From assembly GCA_028821235.1 (NCBI GenBank), contig JAPPGV010000128.1, positions 1 through 43,821 on the forward strand: a stretch of 43,821 bases of DNA, in the 5' to 3' direction. Under the pieces are notes generated by a model. It ran no database searches. It saw only the letters and a program-made list of their open reading frames with translations, and was not told where the DNA came from. Source of the DNA: a bacterium. Its GTDB lineage: Bacteria > Actinomycetota > Acidimicrobiia > Spongiisociales > Spongiisociaceae. Position numbers and translations under genes: made by a program. Positions 9,039 through 17,593 of this stretch are shown here, in pieces (positions within the stretch are counted from its first letter, which is position 1; every line of letters starts with the position of its first letter).

Positions 9039-10871
9039 CTAATACATGCCATCTATCAACTCCCCGAACATCTCTCCCATTGCCGCCCTCTTGAGCTTCT
9101 GGGTGGCGGTCAGCTCACCATCCTCATGATCGAGCTCCTTCGGGATCAGCCGGAACTTCCTGATGTTCTCCACCCGGGCGAACTTGGCGTTGGTTCGGTT
9201 CACCACTTCCTGCACCAACCGGACGACCTCCGGTTTCTCCCCCAGGTCCCTGTATGTGGTGTACGGGATGTTGTGGCGGGTCGCCCAGTCCCCCACCGTG
9301 TCAAGGTCGATCCCGATCAAGGCGGTCAGGTAGTTCCTGCGGTCCCCGATCACCATTGCCTCCTTGACGTAGGGAGACGTCTTGAGGCTGTTCTCGATCT
9401 CCGACGGGGAGATGTTCTTCCCGCCGGACGTGATGATGATGTCCTTCATCCGATCCACGATCCTTATGTGGGTACCGTCCACCCACTCCCCCACGTCCCC
9501 CGTACGGAGCCAACCGTCGGAGGTGAACGCCTCCTCTGTCTTGGCGGGATCGTTCCAGTAACCCCGAAACACCGCCGGATGCTTGGTCTGAACCTCGCCC
9601 GTGTCCGGATCGATCCGCACGCCCGTACCCGGATATGGCTCACCCACGGTTCCCGACTTCATACGCCCGGGAAGGTTGGCGGTGGCGACCGCGGTATTCT
9701 CGGTCATTCCGTACAACTCGTAGAGGTTGACGCCCAGGCCATGAAAGAACTCGATCAGCTCGGGAGCGATGGGCGCCGCCCCGGTAGCGGCCCAGCGGCA
9801 CCGGCGTAGCCCGATCCTCTCCCGTATCGCCCGGAATGCCAGCGGATATCCCACCGCGAACAGGAACGCGCTCAGCAAGGTGTGCCGGCCCCCGTTCCGA
9901 ATCCGCTGCCGTCCGACAGCCTTGGCCAGGGCCAGGCAGATTGAAGTGCAAACCCGCTTGAACCAGGTGGCGTTCCTGCTCCTGATCAGCACCGACGCAT
10001 GCATCTTCTCCCAGATGCGGGGCACAGAGAAGAACAGGGTCGGCTGGACCTCCCTGAGGTTCTCGGGAACCGTGTCGATGGACTCCGCGAAGTTGAGGAC
10101 GGTACCCACCGCGGCCGATGTCCAGGTCGAGAATATCCTCTCCGCCGCATGGCACAGAGGCAGGTAGGTGAGGATCTGGTCCGACGGTCCCGGGGCAACC
10201 CCATCCGGCATTCGTTCCCCGCTACGGATCAGCGTCTCGACGCAGTACGCGACGTTGGCGTTGTCGAGCATCGCCCCCTTCGGAGGGCCCGTGGTACCGG
10301 ACGTGTAGACCAGAGTCACCACATCGTCGGGGCAAGCCTGCGCCATCCGGTCCTCGACCGCGGTGGGGTTCGAGGCTCGGTGGCTGCGTCCGAGCTCGAG
10401 GAACTCGTCCCAGAACACGAACCTGGGATCATCCCGGTAGGCACGAAACCCTCGTGGCTCGACGTGTAGAACGGTCCGAACCGACGGCAGCGCCTCGATG
10501 ACCTCGATCAACTTGTCCGCCTGCTCCTGGTCCTCGGCCAGGTGGACGCAGGCTCCCGAATCCCCGAGCAGGTGCTGTACCTCTGCCGCCGGATTGGTCG
10601 GATACAGCCCCACCGTTATGCCTCGTACCGCTACGGTGGCCATGTCCAGCACCAGCCACTCAGGGCGGTCCTCGGAGTGGATCGAGACCCTGTCGCCCAC
10701 ATCGACTCCGAGCGCCAGCAAACCATGCGCGGCCTGCACCACCTGTTCCCAGTAGGAGCCCCAGGTGACTTCCCGCCAGATCCCGTACCTCTTGTCGCGC
10801 ATGGCCACCGAGTCCGGGTTGGTCCGAGCACGCTCCCTGACGTGCGTCGGCAGCGTCTTGCACACCGACAC
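9039..10871 (-). CDS. Long-chain fatty acid--CoA ligase family (AMP-forming) enzyme
   Basis: A 610-residue ANL-superfamily adenylating enzyme. Core motifs in order: the P-loop YTSGTTGPPKGAM, YLPLCHAAER, the gate region FFSVPRIWEKMHA, YELYGMTENTAVA, GWLRTGDVG, the hinge RIVDRMKDIIITSGGKNISP, and the catalytic lysine region LTATQKLKR near the C-terminus. It should activate a carboxylic acid with ATP and load it on CoA. Length and sequence favour the FAA1/FadD15-like long-chain group; the true substrate is not visible. It is first in an operon with Liv-type transporter genes, an arrangement that suggests capture of an imported acid. The start used is GTG 10871; the frame is open further upstream but has no ATG. 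Confidence 0.92.
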   Translation of the reverse strand: MSVCKTLPTHVRERARTNPDSVAMRDKRYGIWREVTWGSYWEQVVQAAHGLLALGVDVGDRVSIHSEDRPEWLVLDMATVAVRGITVGLYPTNPAAEVQHLLGDSGACVHLAEDQEQADKLIEVIEALPSVRTVLHVEPRGFRAYRDDPRFVFWDEFLELGRSHRASNPTAVEDRMAQACPDDVVTLVYTSGTTGPPKGAMLDNANVAYCVETLIRSGERMPDGVAPGPSDQILTYLPLCHAAERIFSTWTSAAVGTVLNFAESIDTVPENLREVQPTLFFSVPRIWEKMHASVLIRSRNATWFKRVCTSICLALAKAVGRQRIRNGGRHTLLSAFLFAVGYPLAFRAIRERIGLRRCRWAATGAAPIAPELIEFFHGLGVNLYELYGMTENTAVATANLPGRMKSGTVGEPYPGTGVRIDPDTGEVQTKHPAVFRGYWNDPAKTEEAFTSDGWLRTGDVGEWVDGTHIRIVDRMKDIIITSGGKNISPSEIENSLKTSPYVKEAMVIGDRRNYLTALIGIDLDTVGDWATRHNIPYTTYRDLGEKPEVVRLVQEVVNRTNAKFARVENIRKFRLIPKELDHEDGELTATQKLKRAAMGEMFGELIDGMY

Positions 10872-11112
10872 CGGTGAGGGAGATTGATACCTTTCGACTA
10901 CAGCGGTCAGCGTCTGCCCCTCTAAGTAGACATCGCAGGAACCAGCCGAAGGCTACCAAGTCGTACAGGTTTCTCTTGCCTGGTCCGCTGGTGTTTCCGG
11001 CTACGTGAGCACGGATACGGAGCGACCGACCTGCTCCCTCGGGCCTATCATCGGCCGCGGACGGCGGGTACCGGAGTCCGAGCTTCGCGCCCGATCCGGT
11101 GAGCAAGGAGGT

Positions 11113-12849
11113 ATGGAGACGGCCCGAATCAACGACCACATCCGCTACGAACCCGACGACGCATGCCCACCCCTCGTGTCGTTCAGCGTCGCGCTGCAGT
11201 CGGTCGTGCTCGTGCTGGCGCCGACCGTCGTCATCGTTGCGATCACGGTTCGCTCGGCCAACCAGGCGGATTCCTACCTCGAGTGGGCGGTCTTCGCCGC
11301 CCTGGTGATCGGTGGCCTTGCCACCGCAATGCAGTCCGGTCGGGTCGGACGGCTGGGTGCCGGACATCTACTCATCACATGTGCCACACCGTCATACATC
11401 GCCATCTCGCTGATCGCTCTGGAGGCAGGCGGTCCCGGCTTGCTGGCCACGCTCACCGTCCTTGCGGCTGTCTGCCAGTTCGCGCTAGCCGCATGGCTAC
11501 CGTCTCTGCGCCGGATCGTCACCCCGGTAGTTTCGGGAACGGTCTTGATGCTGATCGTGGTCTCGGTCCTTCCCCTGGCGTTCGACCGGTTCCAGGAGGT
11601 GCCCGTCGGCGCACTTCCGGCAGCGGGCCCCCTGGTAGCCGCCGTCACCCTGGTAGTCACCTCGGCCATGGTGCTCCTCGCAAGGGGTTCATGGAGGATC
11701 TGGACGTCGCTGATCGGGATCGCGGCGGGGTGCGCGCTCTCGGCCCCGTTCGGTCTGTACGATGTGCGGCGTGTCATCGACGCACCCTGGTTGGGTCTTC
11801 CCGGCAGCGAGTTACCGGGACTGGTGTTGACACCCGGTGCGGACTTCTGGGCTCTTCTCCCTGCCTTCGTGATCCTTAGCCTTGTCCTCGGCATCAAGAT
11901 CGTCGGCGATGGGGTAGTCATCCAACAGGTGTCACGGCGGCGACCGGGAACGACCGACTATCGGGTGATACAGGGTGTCCTCAACACCAACGCAGCAGGT
12001 GTGCTGCTGTCGGGAGTTGTCGGGACACCACCTACCACCGCCTACTCGGCATCGAGCGCCGCAATCATCAACCTCACGGGGGTCGCCGCCCGCCGAGTCG
12101 GCTATGGAGTCGGGGTGATCCTCGTCGCGCTTGCCTTTCTACCCAAGGTCACGGCGGCATTGATCGCGGTTCCGAGTCCGGTCATGGGTGCCTACCTGCT
12201 GTTTCTGATGGGATTGCTGTTCGTGGAAGGCATGAGAACCGTCGTGCAGGAAGGCCTCGACCAGCGAAAAACCCTGGTGGTGGCCCTGGCCTTCTCGATC
12301 GGTGTCGGAGTGGAGTACCACGGCTTCTTCGCTCGGCTCTTCGGAGACGCGTGGGCCGCCTCGCTCGATACGGGCATGACGGTGGGAGCGCTCGTCGCGG
12401 TACTGATGACGATGTCGATGGAGGTATTCGGAAGACGGCCGATACGGCTGAAGGGGCTACTGGAGACCAAGTCGCTGCCCTCCATCTACAAACTGCTTCG
12501 CGGCCTCGCAGCCCGACACACCTGGGACGACACTGCAACCGAGCGGTTGTGCTCAGCAGGTGAGGAGACTCTGCTCTGCTTGTTGCAGCCCGGTAACCAG
12601 TACGAGTCGGACGCCGCGCCGCGGCTGACCATTAACGCCCGTGGCTCCGCTTCCTCGGTGGAGATGGAGTTCCTTGCCGTGTTCGTAGACGAGAACCTGG
12701 AGGACCACCTTGCCTACCTGGACGAGCAGATCGACGTCTTCGACGACCGCGAGATGTCTTTCCGCCTTTTGCGGCACTACGCCTCATCGGTCCGCCACCA
12801 GAAGTTCCACGGGATGGACGTCGTCACTGTCCGAGTCGACAGGGCCTAG
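11113..12849 (+). CDS. NCS2-family (xanthine/uracil-type) permease with an extra C-terminal soluble domain
   Basis: The first ~430 residues carry about 12 hydrophobic segments and NCS2-like landmarks: YEPDDACPP before the first helix, GVLLSGVVGTPPTTAYS, LTGVAARRVGYGVG and PSPVMGAYLLFLMGLLF. Several usual family residues differ: the first helix has ALQS where ALQH is common, and the TTAYSAS loop lacks the usual glutamate. After the permease come about 130 soluble residues (GLAARHTWDDTATERLCSAG to the end) whose alternating pattern, including RLLRHYASSVRHQKFHGMDV, faintly resembles a degenerate GHKL/anti-sigma ATPase fold. Probable role: nucleobase or related uptake, perhaps with a regulatory tail. 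ATG 11113 fits the conserved N-terminus but its AAGGAGG box is only one base away; GTG 11005 in the same frame is the alternative and adds 36 residues. Confidence 0.82.
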   Translation: METARINDHIRYEPDDACPPLVSFSVALQSVVLVLAPTVVIVAITVRSANQADSYLEWAVFAALVIGGLATAMQSGRVGRLGAGHLLITCATPSYIAISLIALEAGGPGLLATLTVLAAVCQFALAAWLPSLRRIVTPVVSGTVLMLIVVSVLPLAFDRFQEVPVGALPAAGPLVAAVTLVVTSAMVLLARGSWRIWTSLIGIAAGCALSAPFGLYDVRRVIDAPWLGLPGSELPGLVLTPGADFWALLPAFVILSLVLGIKIVGDGVVIQQVSRRRPGTTDYRVIQGVLNTNAAGVLLSGVVGTPPTTAYSASSAAIINLTGVAARRVGYGVGVILVALAFLPKVTAALIAVPSPVMGAYLLFLMGLLFVEGMRTVVQEGLDQRKTLVVALAFSIGVGVEYHGFFARLFGDAWAASLDTGMTVGALVAVLMTMSMEVFGRRPIRLKGLLETKSLPSIYKLLRGLAARHTWDDTATERLCSAGEETLLCLLQPGNQYESDAAPRLTINARGSASSVEMEFLAVFVDENLEDHLAYLDEQIDVFDDREMSFRLLRHYASSVRHQKFHGMDVVTVRVDRA

Positions 12850-12893
12850 GTTGGACCCGTGCCCGACGCGTACCCGGAGAGGTCGTCTGCCGG

Positions 12894-12922
12894 TTGACCT
12901 TGGTGTAGCATCCGCCTACGAT
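12894..12922 (+). promoter_or_regulatory. Sigma-70-type promoter of the acyl carrier protein gene
   Basis: TTGACC (12894-12899) and TACGAT (12917-12922) are separated by 17 bases. Transcription from about 12929 would give a 38-nt leader holding an AAGAAAGG ribosome site ahead of ATG 12967, so the carrier protein has its own promoter. Confidence 0.6.
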
Positions 12923-12966
12923 CATCCCGTCTCAGCAGCGGCGCAACCAAGAAAGGTGCAGTATCG

Positions 12967-13212
12967 ATGGCTTCCACCGCAGAACGACTCACATCCCTGG
13001 TCAACGACAACATCGAGGTAGATGGCCAAGCCCTTGATATCCCTGACGACCTGAACATCAGCCTTGTCGACTCCGGAGTCTCCTCAATGGACATTGTTGC
13101 TCTGGCCAAACTGGTGTCTAGAGAGTTCAATGTTGACTTCACCGTTGAGGAATGCACCTCCCTCAAGACTCTGAGCGAGGTCGTGAACTTCCTAGATGGC
13201 AAGGCTGCTTGA
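12967..13212 (+). CDS. Stand-alone acyl carrier protein
   Basis: An acidic 81-residue protein with the four-helix carrier fold. The phosphopantetheine site is Ser40 in DSGVSSMD, the equivalent of the usual DSL motif. The second half (LVSREFNVDFTVEECTSLKTLSEVVNFL) matches helices II to IV. The apo form would be modified by the phosphopantetheinyl transferase at 14367-15107. An AAGAAAGG ribosome site and a consensus promoter precede it. Codon use is less GC-rich than in the flanking transporter genes, as in the convergent hydrolase. Likely partners are the hydrolase, the transferase and possibly the PKS at the left edge; it does not look like the housekeeping fatty-acid carrier because fab genes are absent. 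Confidence 0.9.
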   Translation: MASTAERLTSLVNDNIEVDGQALDIPDDLNISLVDSGVSSMDIVALAKLVSREFNVDFTVEECTSLKTLSEVVNFLDGKAA

Positions 13213-13279
13213 GCTTCAAGAGCCAGTCTGGTGAAGTTCGCTAGCGGACGTGATGTCGTTCTGGACTGATACGTCTTCT

Positions 13280-13318
13280 ACTTGATGAGCAAGTGAACCT
13301 CTCCTGTGCGGTGAGGTT
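13280..13318. terminator. Two small hairpins between convergent genes
   Basis: ACTTG-atgag-CAAGT (13280-13294) and AACCTC...GAGGTT (13296-13301 with 13313-13318) lie between the carrier protein and the convergent hydrolase. There is no clear U-tract, so termination is only plausible. Confidence 0.3.
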
Positions 13319-14227
13319 ATACCGTGCTTATTGAGCTAATGAATTCCCGGACTATGGCCGCACATGCTTCCGGCTGTTCAAGTGGAAGAAAGTGGGTTGT
13401 ATCCGGAAGAAAGTCATAGTCAACGCTCAGCATGTCACTGAGGTCCAGCGTGGGCAAGTATGAATAGGGCACTAATGGATCGGCACCTATGACCTTGGTG
13501 GGACTGGCCAATGTGCTGAAGTCAACTAGTACCGAATAAGAACTGGCATAGTCTATGATCTGTGCCTCATAATCTCGTGGACATCTGAGAGTATAGAATC
13601 CCTCATTACTGTCTTTGCGGAGAATTGTCCTTGCCATAAGGTCAAGAACTGCGGGTGCTACTTGACGGAATAGCGGAAAGAAACTCATCAGGTCCACGAA
13701 CTCATCGTAAGATCGAAACTGGTCCGTACGGCGGCGAGCAATTGCCGCTGTCCGAGTAGCAGCTGTGTCGAACTCTTCGTAACTCCTGCCGGGAGTACAG
13801 AGAGGTGGATCGAGCAGAATTCTTGCTGCGAAGTCCCCACCTCGAGCTGGGGATAGAAGGCTAATCAGGCCCGATACAGAGTGAAAGACTCCAATCCTGG
13901 GCTTGTCCCCGTACACTATGTCAATTGTGTTCATGATAGCGTCATGGTCTTTGACGAAGGTCGGCAAATTGTGATACTTGATCGGCCCTACTTCATTCCA
14001 ACCGTGGTCCTCAGATCATATACTACAATGTCAAAGTCGTCGATAAGAAGTCCCCAAAACGGTAAGTAAAGATCAATAGCCAGTCCGTTACCGTGGCTCA
14101 TTACGAGTCGCTGACCTGAGGATCTTCCATGACGACGTAGAGTGACATGTGTTCCATCTTCCAGACGAACATCTTCTATCGAGTTCGGCTCGGGAATCTC
14201 CCACACTTTGTCCTGCCCTCTACTCAA
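13317..14227 (-). pseudogene. Alpha/beta hydrolase broken by one frameshift
   Basis: Two minus-strand frames abut. The first (TTG 14227 down to about 14008) codes LVMSHGNGLAIDLYLPFWG and FDIVVYDLR; the second (from about 14006 to 13317) codes HGWNEVGPIKYHNLPTFVKD and the rest. Adding one base at about 14007-14008 restores a classical DLR-x-HGWN motif and an intact ~303-residue alpha/beta hydrolase. The probable nucleophile is the serine in GVFHSVSG, the acid is in KVIGADPLVP and the histidine in PDTTHFLPLEQP. The oxyanion motif is SHGNG. The start is TTG with a GGAG site six bases upstream. It may be an editing hydrolase or thioesterase acting on the carrier protein; that is inference. Since the triad and both halves are well preserved, either the mutation is recent or it is a sequencing error. 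Confidence 0.8.
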
Positions 14228-14366
14228 GTCCGGCTCCGTGGTGACAGCCGAGGAGGGCAGGCAGTCGCATTCTCATCTCGCGTGGATACTGGTGTACAAC
14301 GAGCCATTGGCCAGTTGCTATCCACACACAGATCCGGGTCGCCCCCCGGAGGAACCGGGTTCCGAA

Positions 14367-15107
14367 TCACGGGAGTATCTCATACGCGAGAGCCGCTGCG
14401 AAGTCTTCGTTTCCCACATCCTCAACCCAGAACCTCATTCCAGGCACGGACGGGGATTCAAAGATACTCGCTCTGGCGCCGCCGCGGATTGACGTCGGCG
14501 TCTCGATCTTCGATACGTCCAGGCTATGGCCCGCACCGACGGCCTTGATGATTGCCTCCTTGATCGTCCAGAATCGAAAGAAGGAGTACAGCCGCAACTC
14601 GTGAGGGAGACCTTCAATCTCGGATCGTTCTTTCCGGGTCAGCACCGTGTTGATCAACCCATTGAGATACCGACGCCTGGATCGCTCCTCTACGTCTACC
14701 CCGACGCGGCCTTCGGCTGCCAACGCTATCAACCCGTGGCTACCGCTGTGGCTGACGTTGAAACTTATGGGCGCGGGCTCGTCAGCCACCAGGCAGTACG
14801 GCTTGCCGTGGTCGGACGTTACGAAGGTCAGACGGTCGTTAGGGCAACCGAGCCGTTCCCCCAAGATCGCCCGAAGGGCCGCACGGCACAGAGCAAACCG
14901 CCTCCGGGGACCCGGGTACCGGAACTCGGACCATCGGGCCCGCTCCGCCTCGTCGAGCAGTGCCACGGCCTCGGCCTCCCGGTCCTCGTGGGCGGTCAGA
15001 TCGACATGCAGCACCACCGTCTCCTCGAATCGGGCGAACGGCGTCCACCACGATCCGGTCACGGTGGTTGCGGCCACCTTCGACCACGCACCTATGTCGG
15101 TACTCAA
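14367..15107 (-). CDS. 4'-phosphopantetheinyl transferase, Sfp/HetI type
   Basis: A 246-residue Sfp-type enzyme. Visible motifs: RRRFALCRAALRAILGE, DHGKPYC, FNVSHSGSHGLIALA, the magnesium-binding GVDVEE and FFRFWTIKEAIIKAVGAG with its Glu and Lys. It would move phosphopantetheine from CoA to a serine of carrier domains, probably the nearby acyl carrier protein and the PKS carriers. The size fits the Sfp group rather than AcpS. The start is TTG 15107 with AAGGGG eight bases upstream, the same TTGAGT start context as the neighbouring hydrolase; a GTG some 10 codons later is possible but would trim the N-terminus. The 139-bp gap to the hydrolase suggests cotranscription. Confidence 0.92.
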   Translation of the reverse strand: MSTDIGAWSKVAATTVTGSWWTPFARFEETVVLHVDLTAHEDREAEAVALLDEAERARWSEFRYPGPRRRFALCRAALRAILGERLGCPNDRLTFVTSDHGKPYCLVADEPAPISFNVSHSGSHGLIALAAEGRVGVDVEERSRRRYLNGLINTVLTRKERSEIEGLPHELRLYSFFRFWTIKEAIIKAVGAGHSLDVSKIETPTSIRGGARASIFESPSVPGMRFWVEDVGNEDFAAALAYEILP

Positions 15108-15281
15108 GTGTGCACCCCTTGCAGGGACAGGGAAAGTTCTCCCGCACGTTAGCGGTCACCGAACAACCGCGAACGCAGCTTGCCGGCCAGGAGGACACAC
15201 CGAGTCACTCTTCGGACAGACCACTAGCCTCCATCGGGACAGCCCGGCGGAAGAGTGTCCGGAAGAGTGGAGGGAGATGAT

Positions 15282-15374
15282 ATGGCCGAAGCGCCCGGTT
15301 GGATGACTGCCGATCCGGCCAAGCAGATCGAACAGGCCATGGCTGAAGGGGATCAGAAGGGACCGTCGACATAG
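15282..15374 (+). CDS. Possible 30-residue small protein upstream of an SDR gene
   Basis: ATG 15282 follows a strong GGAGGGAGATGAT ribosome site and opens a 30-codon frame (MAEAPGWMTADPAKQIEQAM and a short tail) ending at TAG 15372-15374, 20 bases before the SDR start. It could be a genuine small protein, a leader that couples translation to the SDR, or the relic of a longer gene. No family is recognisable. The strong ribosome site is the only real support. Confidence 0.35.
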   Translation: MAEAPGWMTADPAKQIEQAMAEGDQKGPST

Positions 15375-15394
15375 TCGCCGATTCGGCGCCCGAA

Positions 15395-16150
15395 GTGGCG
15401 ATAGTCACCGGCTCGGCAGGCGGGATCGGCTCGGCCGTCGTCGAGGAGTTGCTCGCCCGGGATCCCGCCGTCCTCATCGCGGCCGTGGATCTGCAGGCCG
15501 GCCACGCCACCCGGCTGATCCGAGATCACGGGAGAGACCGCATCTCGGAAGTCGTCTGCGATGTGGCCGATCACCACTCGGTACGCCGGGCTAAGCAGCA
15601 GATCGGGGAATTGGGACGGGCGGTGCGGTCGCTCGTGAACTGCGCCGGTATCCAGTTGGCGGGGCCGAGCGCCGAGTTCGCCCCCGAGGACTGGCAGAAG
15701 GTGCTGGACATCAACCTGTCAGGAACGTTCTACTGGTGCCAGGCGGCCGGCAAGATGATGATGGAGGCCGGCGGCGGGTCGATCGTCAACTTCTCCTCGG
15801 TGGCCGAGTTCTTCGGATGGCCTCTACGCGCTCCTTACGCCGCCACCAAGGCGGCGGTCAGTTCGTTGACCAGAAGCCTGGCCACCGAGTGGGCCCACCT
15901 AGGGATCCGGGTCAACGCGGTGGCGCCCGGATACATAGACACTCCCCTGGCGCGTTCGGCCATCGAGGGAGGTCGGCTGTCCAAACCGGAGGCCGACGCT
16001 CTCCATGCCCAGCAGCGCTTCGCCGATACGTCCGAGGTGGCTGCGGCGGTCTGTTTCCTCCTGTCGGCGGAGGCCGGGTTCATCACCGGCGAAACCCTCA
16101 AGGTGGACGGTGGGTTGTGCGCCAAAAAGCTCGACTGGCCACCGGAGTGA
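15395..16150 (+). CDS. Short-chain dehydrogenase/reductase (SDR)
   Basis: A 251-residue classical SDR: cofactor loop TGSAGGIG, CDVADH, NCAGIQ (the usual NNAG with one change), catalytic serine in IVNFSSVAEFFG, YAATK with the Tyr and Lys, VAPGYIDTPLA, and the C-terminal ITGETLKVDGG. It should oxidise or reduce an alcohol/carbonyl with NAD(P). The start is GTG 15395, with no in-frame alternative before the upstream stop at 15344. It heads a plus-strand operon that continues with the ceramidase-like gene 48 bp later and the Dpp-type transporter, so its substrate is probably a transported or hydrolysed product. Confidence 0.92.
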   Translation: MAIVTGSAGGIGSAVVEELLARDPAVLIAAVDLQAGHATRLIRDHGRDRISEVVCDVADHHSVRRAKQQIGELGRAVRSLVNCAGIQLAGPSAEFAPEDWQKVLDINLSGTFYWCQAAGKMMMEAGGGSIVNFSSVAEFFGWPLRAPYAATKAAVSSLTRSLATEWAHLGIRVNAVAPGYIDTPLARSAIEGGRLSKPEADALHAQQRFADTSEVAAAVCFLLSAEAGFITGETLKVDGGLCAKKLDWPPE

Positions 16151-16198
16151 TCCTTCCCACTCCATTAACCTCCTCCTAGCCAGACTGGGAGAGACTTC

Positions 16199-17593
16199 GT
16201 GAGAGTGGGAGTCGGACGCGGCAACATCACCCCTCCGGTAGGGATTGAGCACGCCGGATGGGGAGCCCAGGTACACGAGAGGGCCGAGGGGGTCCATCTC
16301 GATCTCTGGGTGACCGTGCTGCTGGTGGAAGGCGAGAACGACACGGTCGCCATCCTCGACTACGACCTGATGATCGTCACCGTCGAGGACTCCGACCGCA
16401 TCCGCGCCGACGTGGCCGGCGTGCTGGGGGTTGATCCGGCCAATATCCGGGTCTCCTTCACTCACACCCATGCCGGGCCGGTGTGGTCGAACTTCCTGGG
16501 AGACCGTTCGGGGCGCGCCGGATCGGAACTGGTGGCCGGATACCGGGAGACGGTCTGGTCCCAGACGCTCGGCGCCGTCCACCAGGCCAGGAGTTCTCTC
16601 CGTCCGGCTCGGATGGCGGCGGGCTGGGGTGAGAGTTCCATCGCCGTGAACCGCCGGCTCAGGGCACCCAACGGTTCGGTGGTAGTCGGCCAGGACCCCG
16701 ACGGGTTCCGCGACCCGACGGTGATGGTCGTCCGCTTCGACGACACCGACGAGCAGCCCTTGGCCGCACTGGTCTGCTACGCCGCCCATCCCATCGTGCT
16801 GGCCTTCCAGAACCGCTTGATCAGTCCCGACTTCCCAGGGGTCACCAAACGAGTGGTGGAGCAATTGACCGGCGCCACCTGCCTCTACCTGCAAGGATGT
16901 GCCGGCAACATGATGACGACCGAGGCGCTCACCGGCGATCTCGGAGCAGCGGATCGGATGGGCACCAGGCTCGGGGCCGAGGCCGCCAAGGTGTTCACCC
17001 GGATCCGCACCCGCCCCACCCGGCGCCGCTTCGACCGCATCGTCGAGTCAGGAGCTCCCCTGGGGATGTGGGTGGACGATCCGCTCCCCGACCGCGAACC
17101 GGTCGTCAGGGTAATCGAGCGGCCCATCGAGATGCCGGTCCGGCGGACCACTCCTCCCCGGGAAGCGCAGGCGGAAGCCGAGCAACTGTCACGGCGTTTC
17201 CTGGATCTCCAGGCTTCCGGGGTCCCGCAGGCGGAGGTGCTCGACGCCCGTTACCGCGCCCGGCGGGCCCTGATCAGCGCGGCTTGGGCCCGGCTGTGCG
17301 GAGGCAGGAGCAGCCTGGACACCACCCTGCACGGGATCCGCATCGACGATGTCGCGCTGGTCGGCTTTCCGGGCGAGCCTTTCTCGGAGATCGGGGTACG
17401 GGTCCGGGATGCGTCACCCTTCGAGTTCACCCACATGGCCGGATACACCAACGGAGTGACCGGGTACGTTCCCACCGCGGAGGAGTTCGCCCGCGGGGGC
17501 TACGAACCCGAGTGGGCCACCGCATTCACGTCCGAAGCGGCATCCGTACTAGAAGGAGAGGCCCGCGATCTGATCTCCGACCTGGCCCTCTGA
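16199..17593 (+). CDS. Neutral/alkaline ceramidase-like (PF04734-type) protein, cytoplasmic
   Basis: A 464-residue protein resembling the N-terminal domain of neutral/alkaline non-lysosomal ceramidases: VGRGNITPPVG at the start, SFTHTHAGP and YAAHPIVLA (candidate zinc histidines), GFPGEPFSEIG and YTNGVTGYVPTAEEFARGGYE. The ceramidase nucleophile motif (GDxSPN) is replaced here by LQGCAGNMMT, so ordinary ceramide hydrolysis is doubtful. No signal peptide is visible, unlike secreted ceramidases. The start is GTG 16199 after a GGAGAG box. It overlaps the next gene by one base (TGATG), so it is coupled to the ABC ATPase gene. I infer a hydrolase for an imported amide-like compound; the substrate is unknown. 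Confidence 0.85.
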   Translation: MRVGVGRGNITPPVGIEHAGWGAQVHERAEGVHLDLWVTVLLVEGENDTVAILDYDLMIVTVEDSDRIRADVAGVLGVDPANIRVSFTHTHAGPVWSNFLGDRSGRAGSELVAGYRETVWSQTLGAVHQARSSLRPARMAAGWGESSIAVNRRLRAPNGSVVVGQDPDGFRDPTVMVVRFDDTDEQPLAALVCYAAHPIVLAFQNRLISPDFPGVTKRVVEQLTGATCLYLQGCAGNMMTTEALTGDLGAADRMGTRLGAEAAKVFTRIRTRPTRRRFDRIVESGAPLGMWVDDPLPDREPVVRVIERPIEMPVRRTTPPREAQAEAEQLSRRFLDLQASGVPQAEVLDARYRARRALISAAWARLCGGRSSLDTTLHGIRIDDVALVGFPGEPFSEIGVRVRDASPFEFTHMAGYTNGVTGYVPTAEEFARGGYEPEWATAFTSEAASVLEGEARDLISDLAL

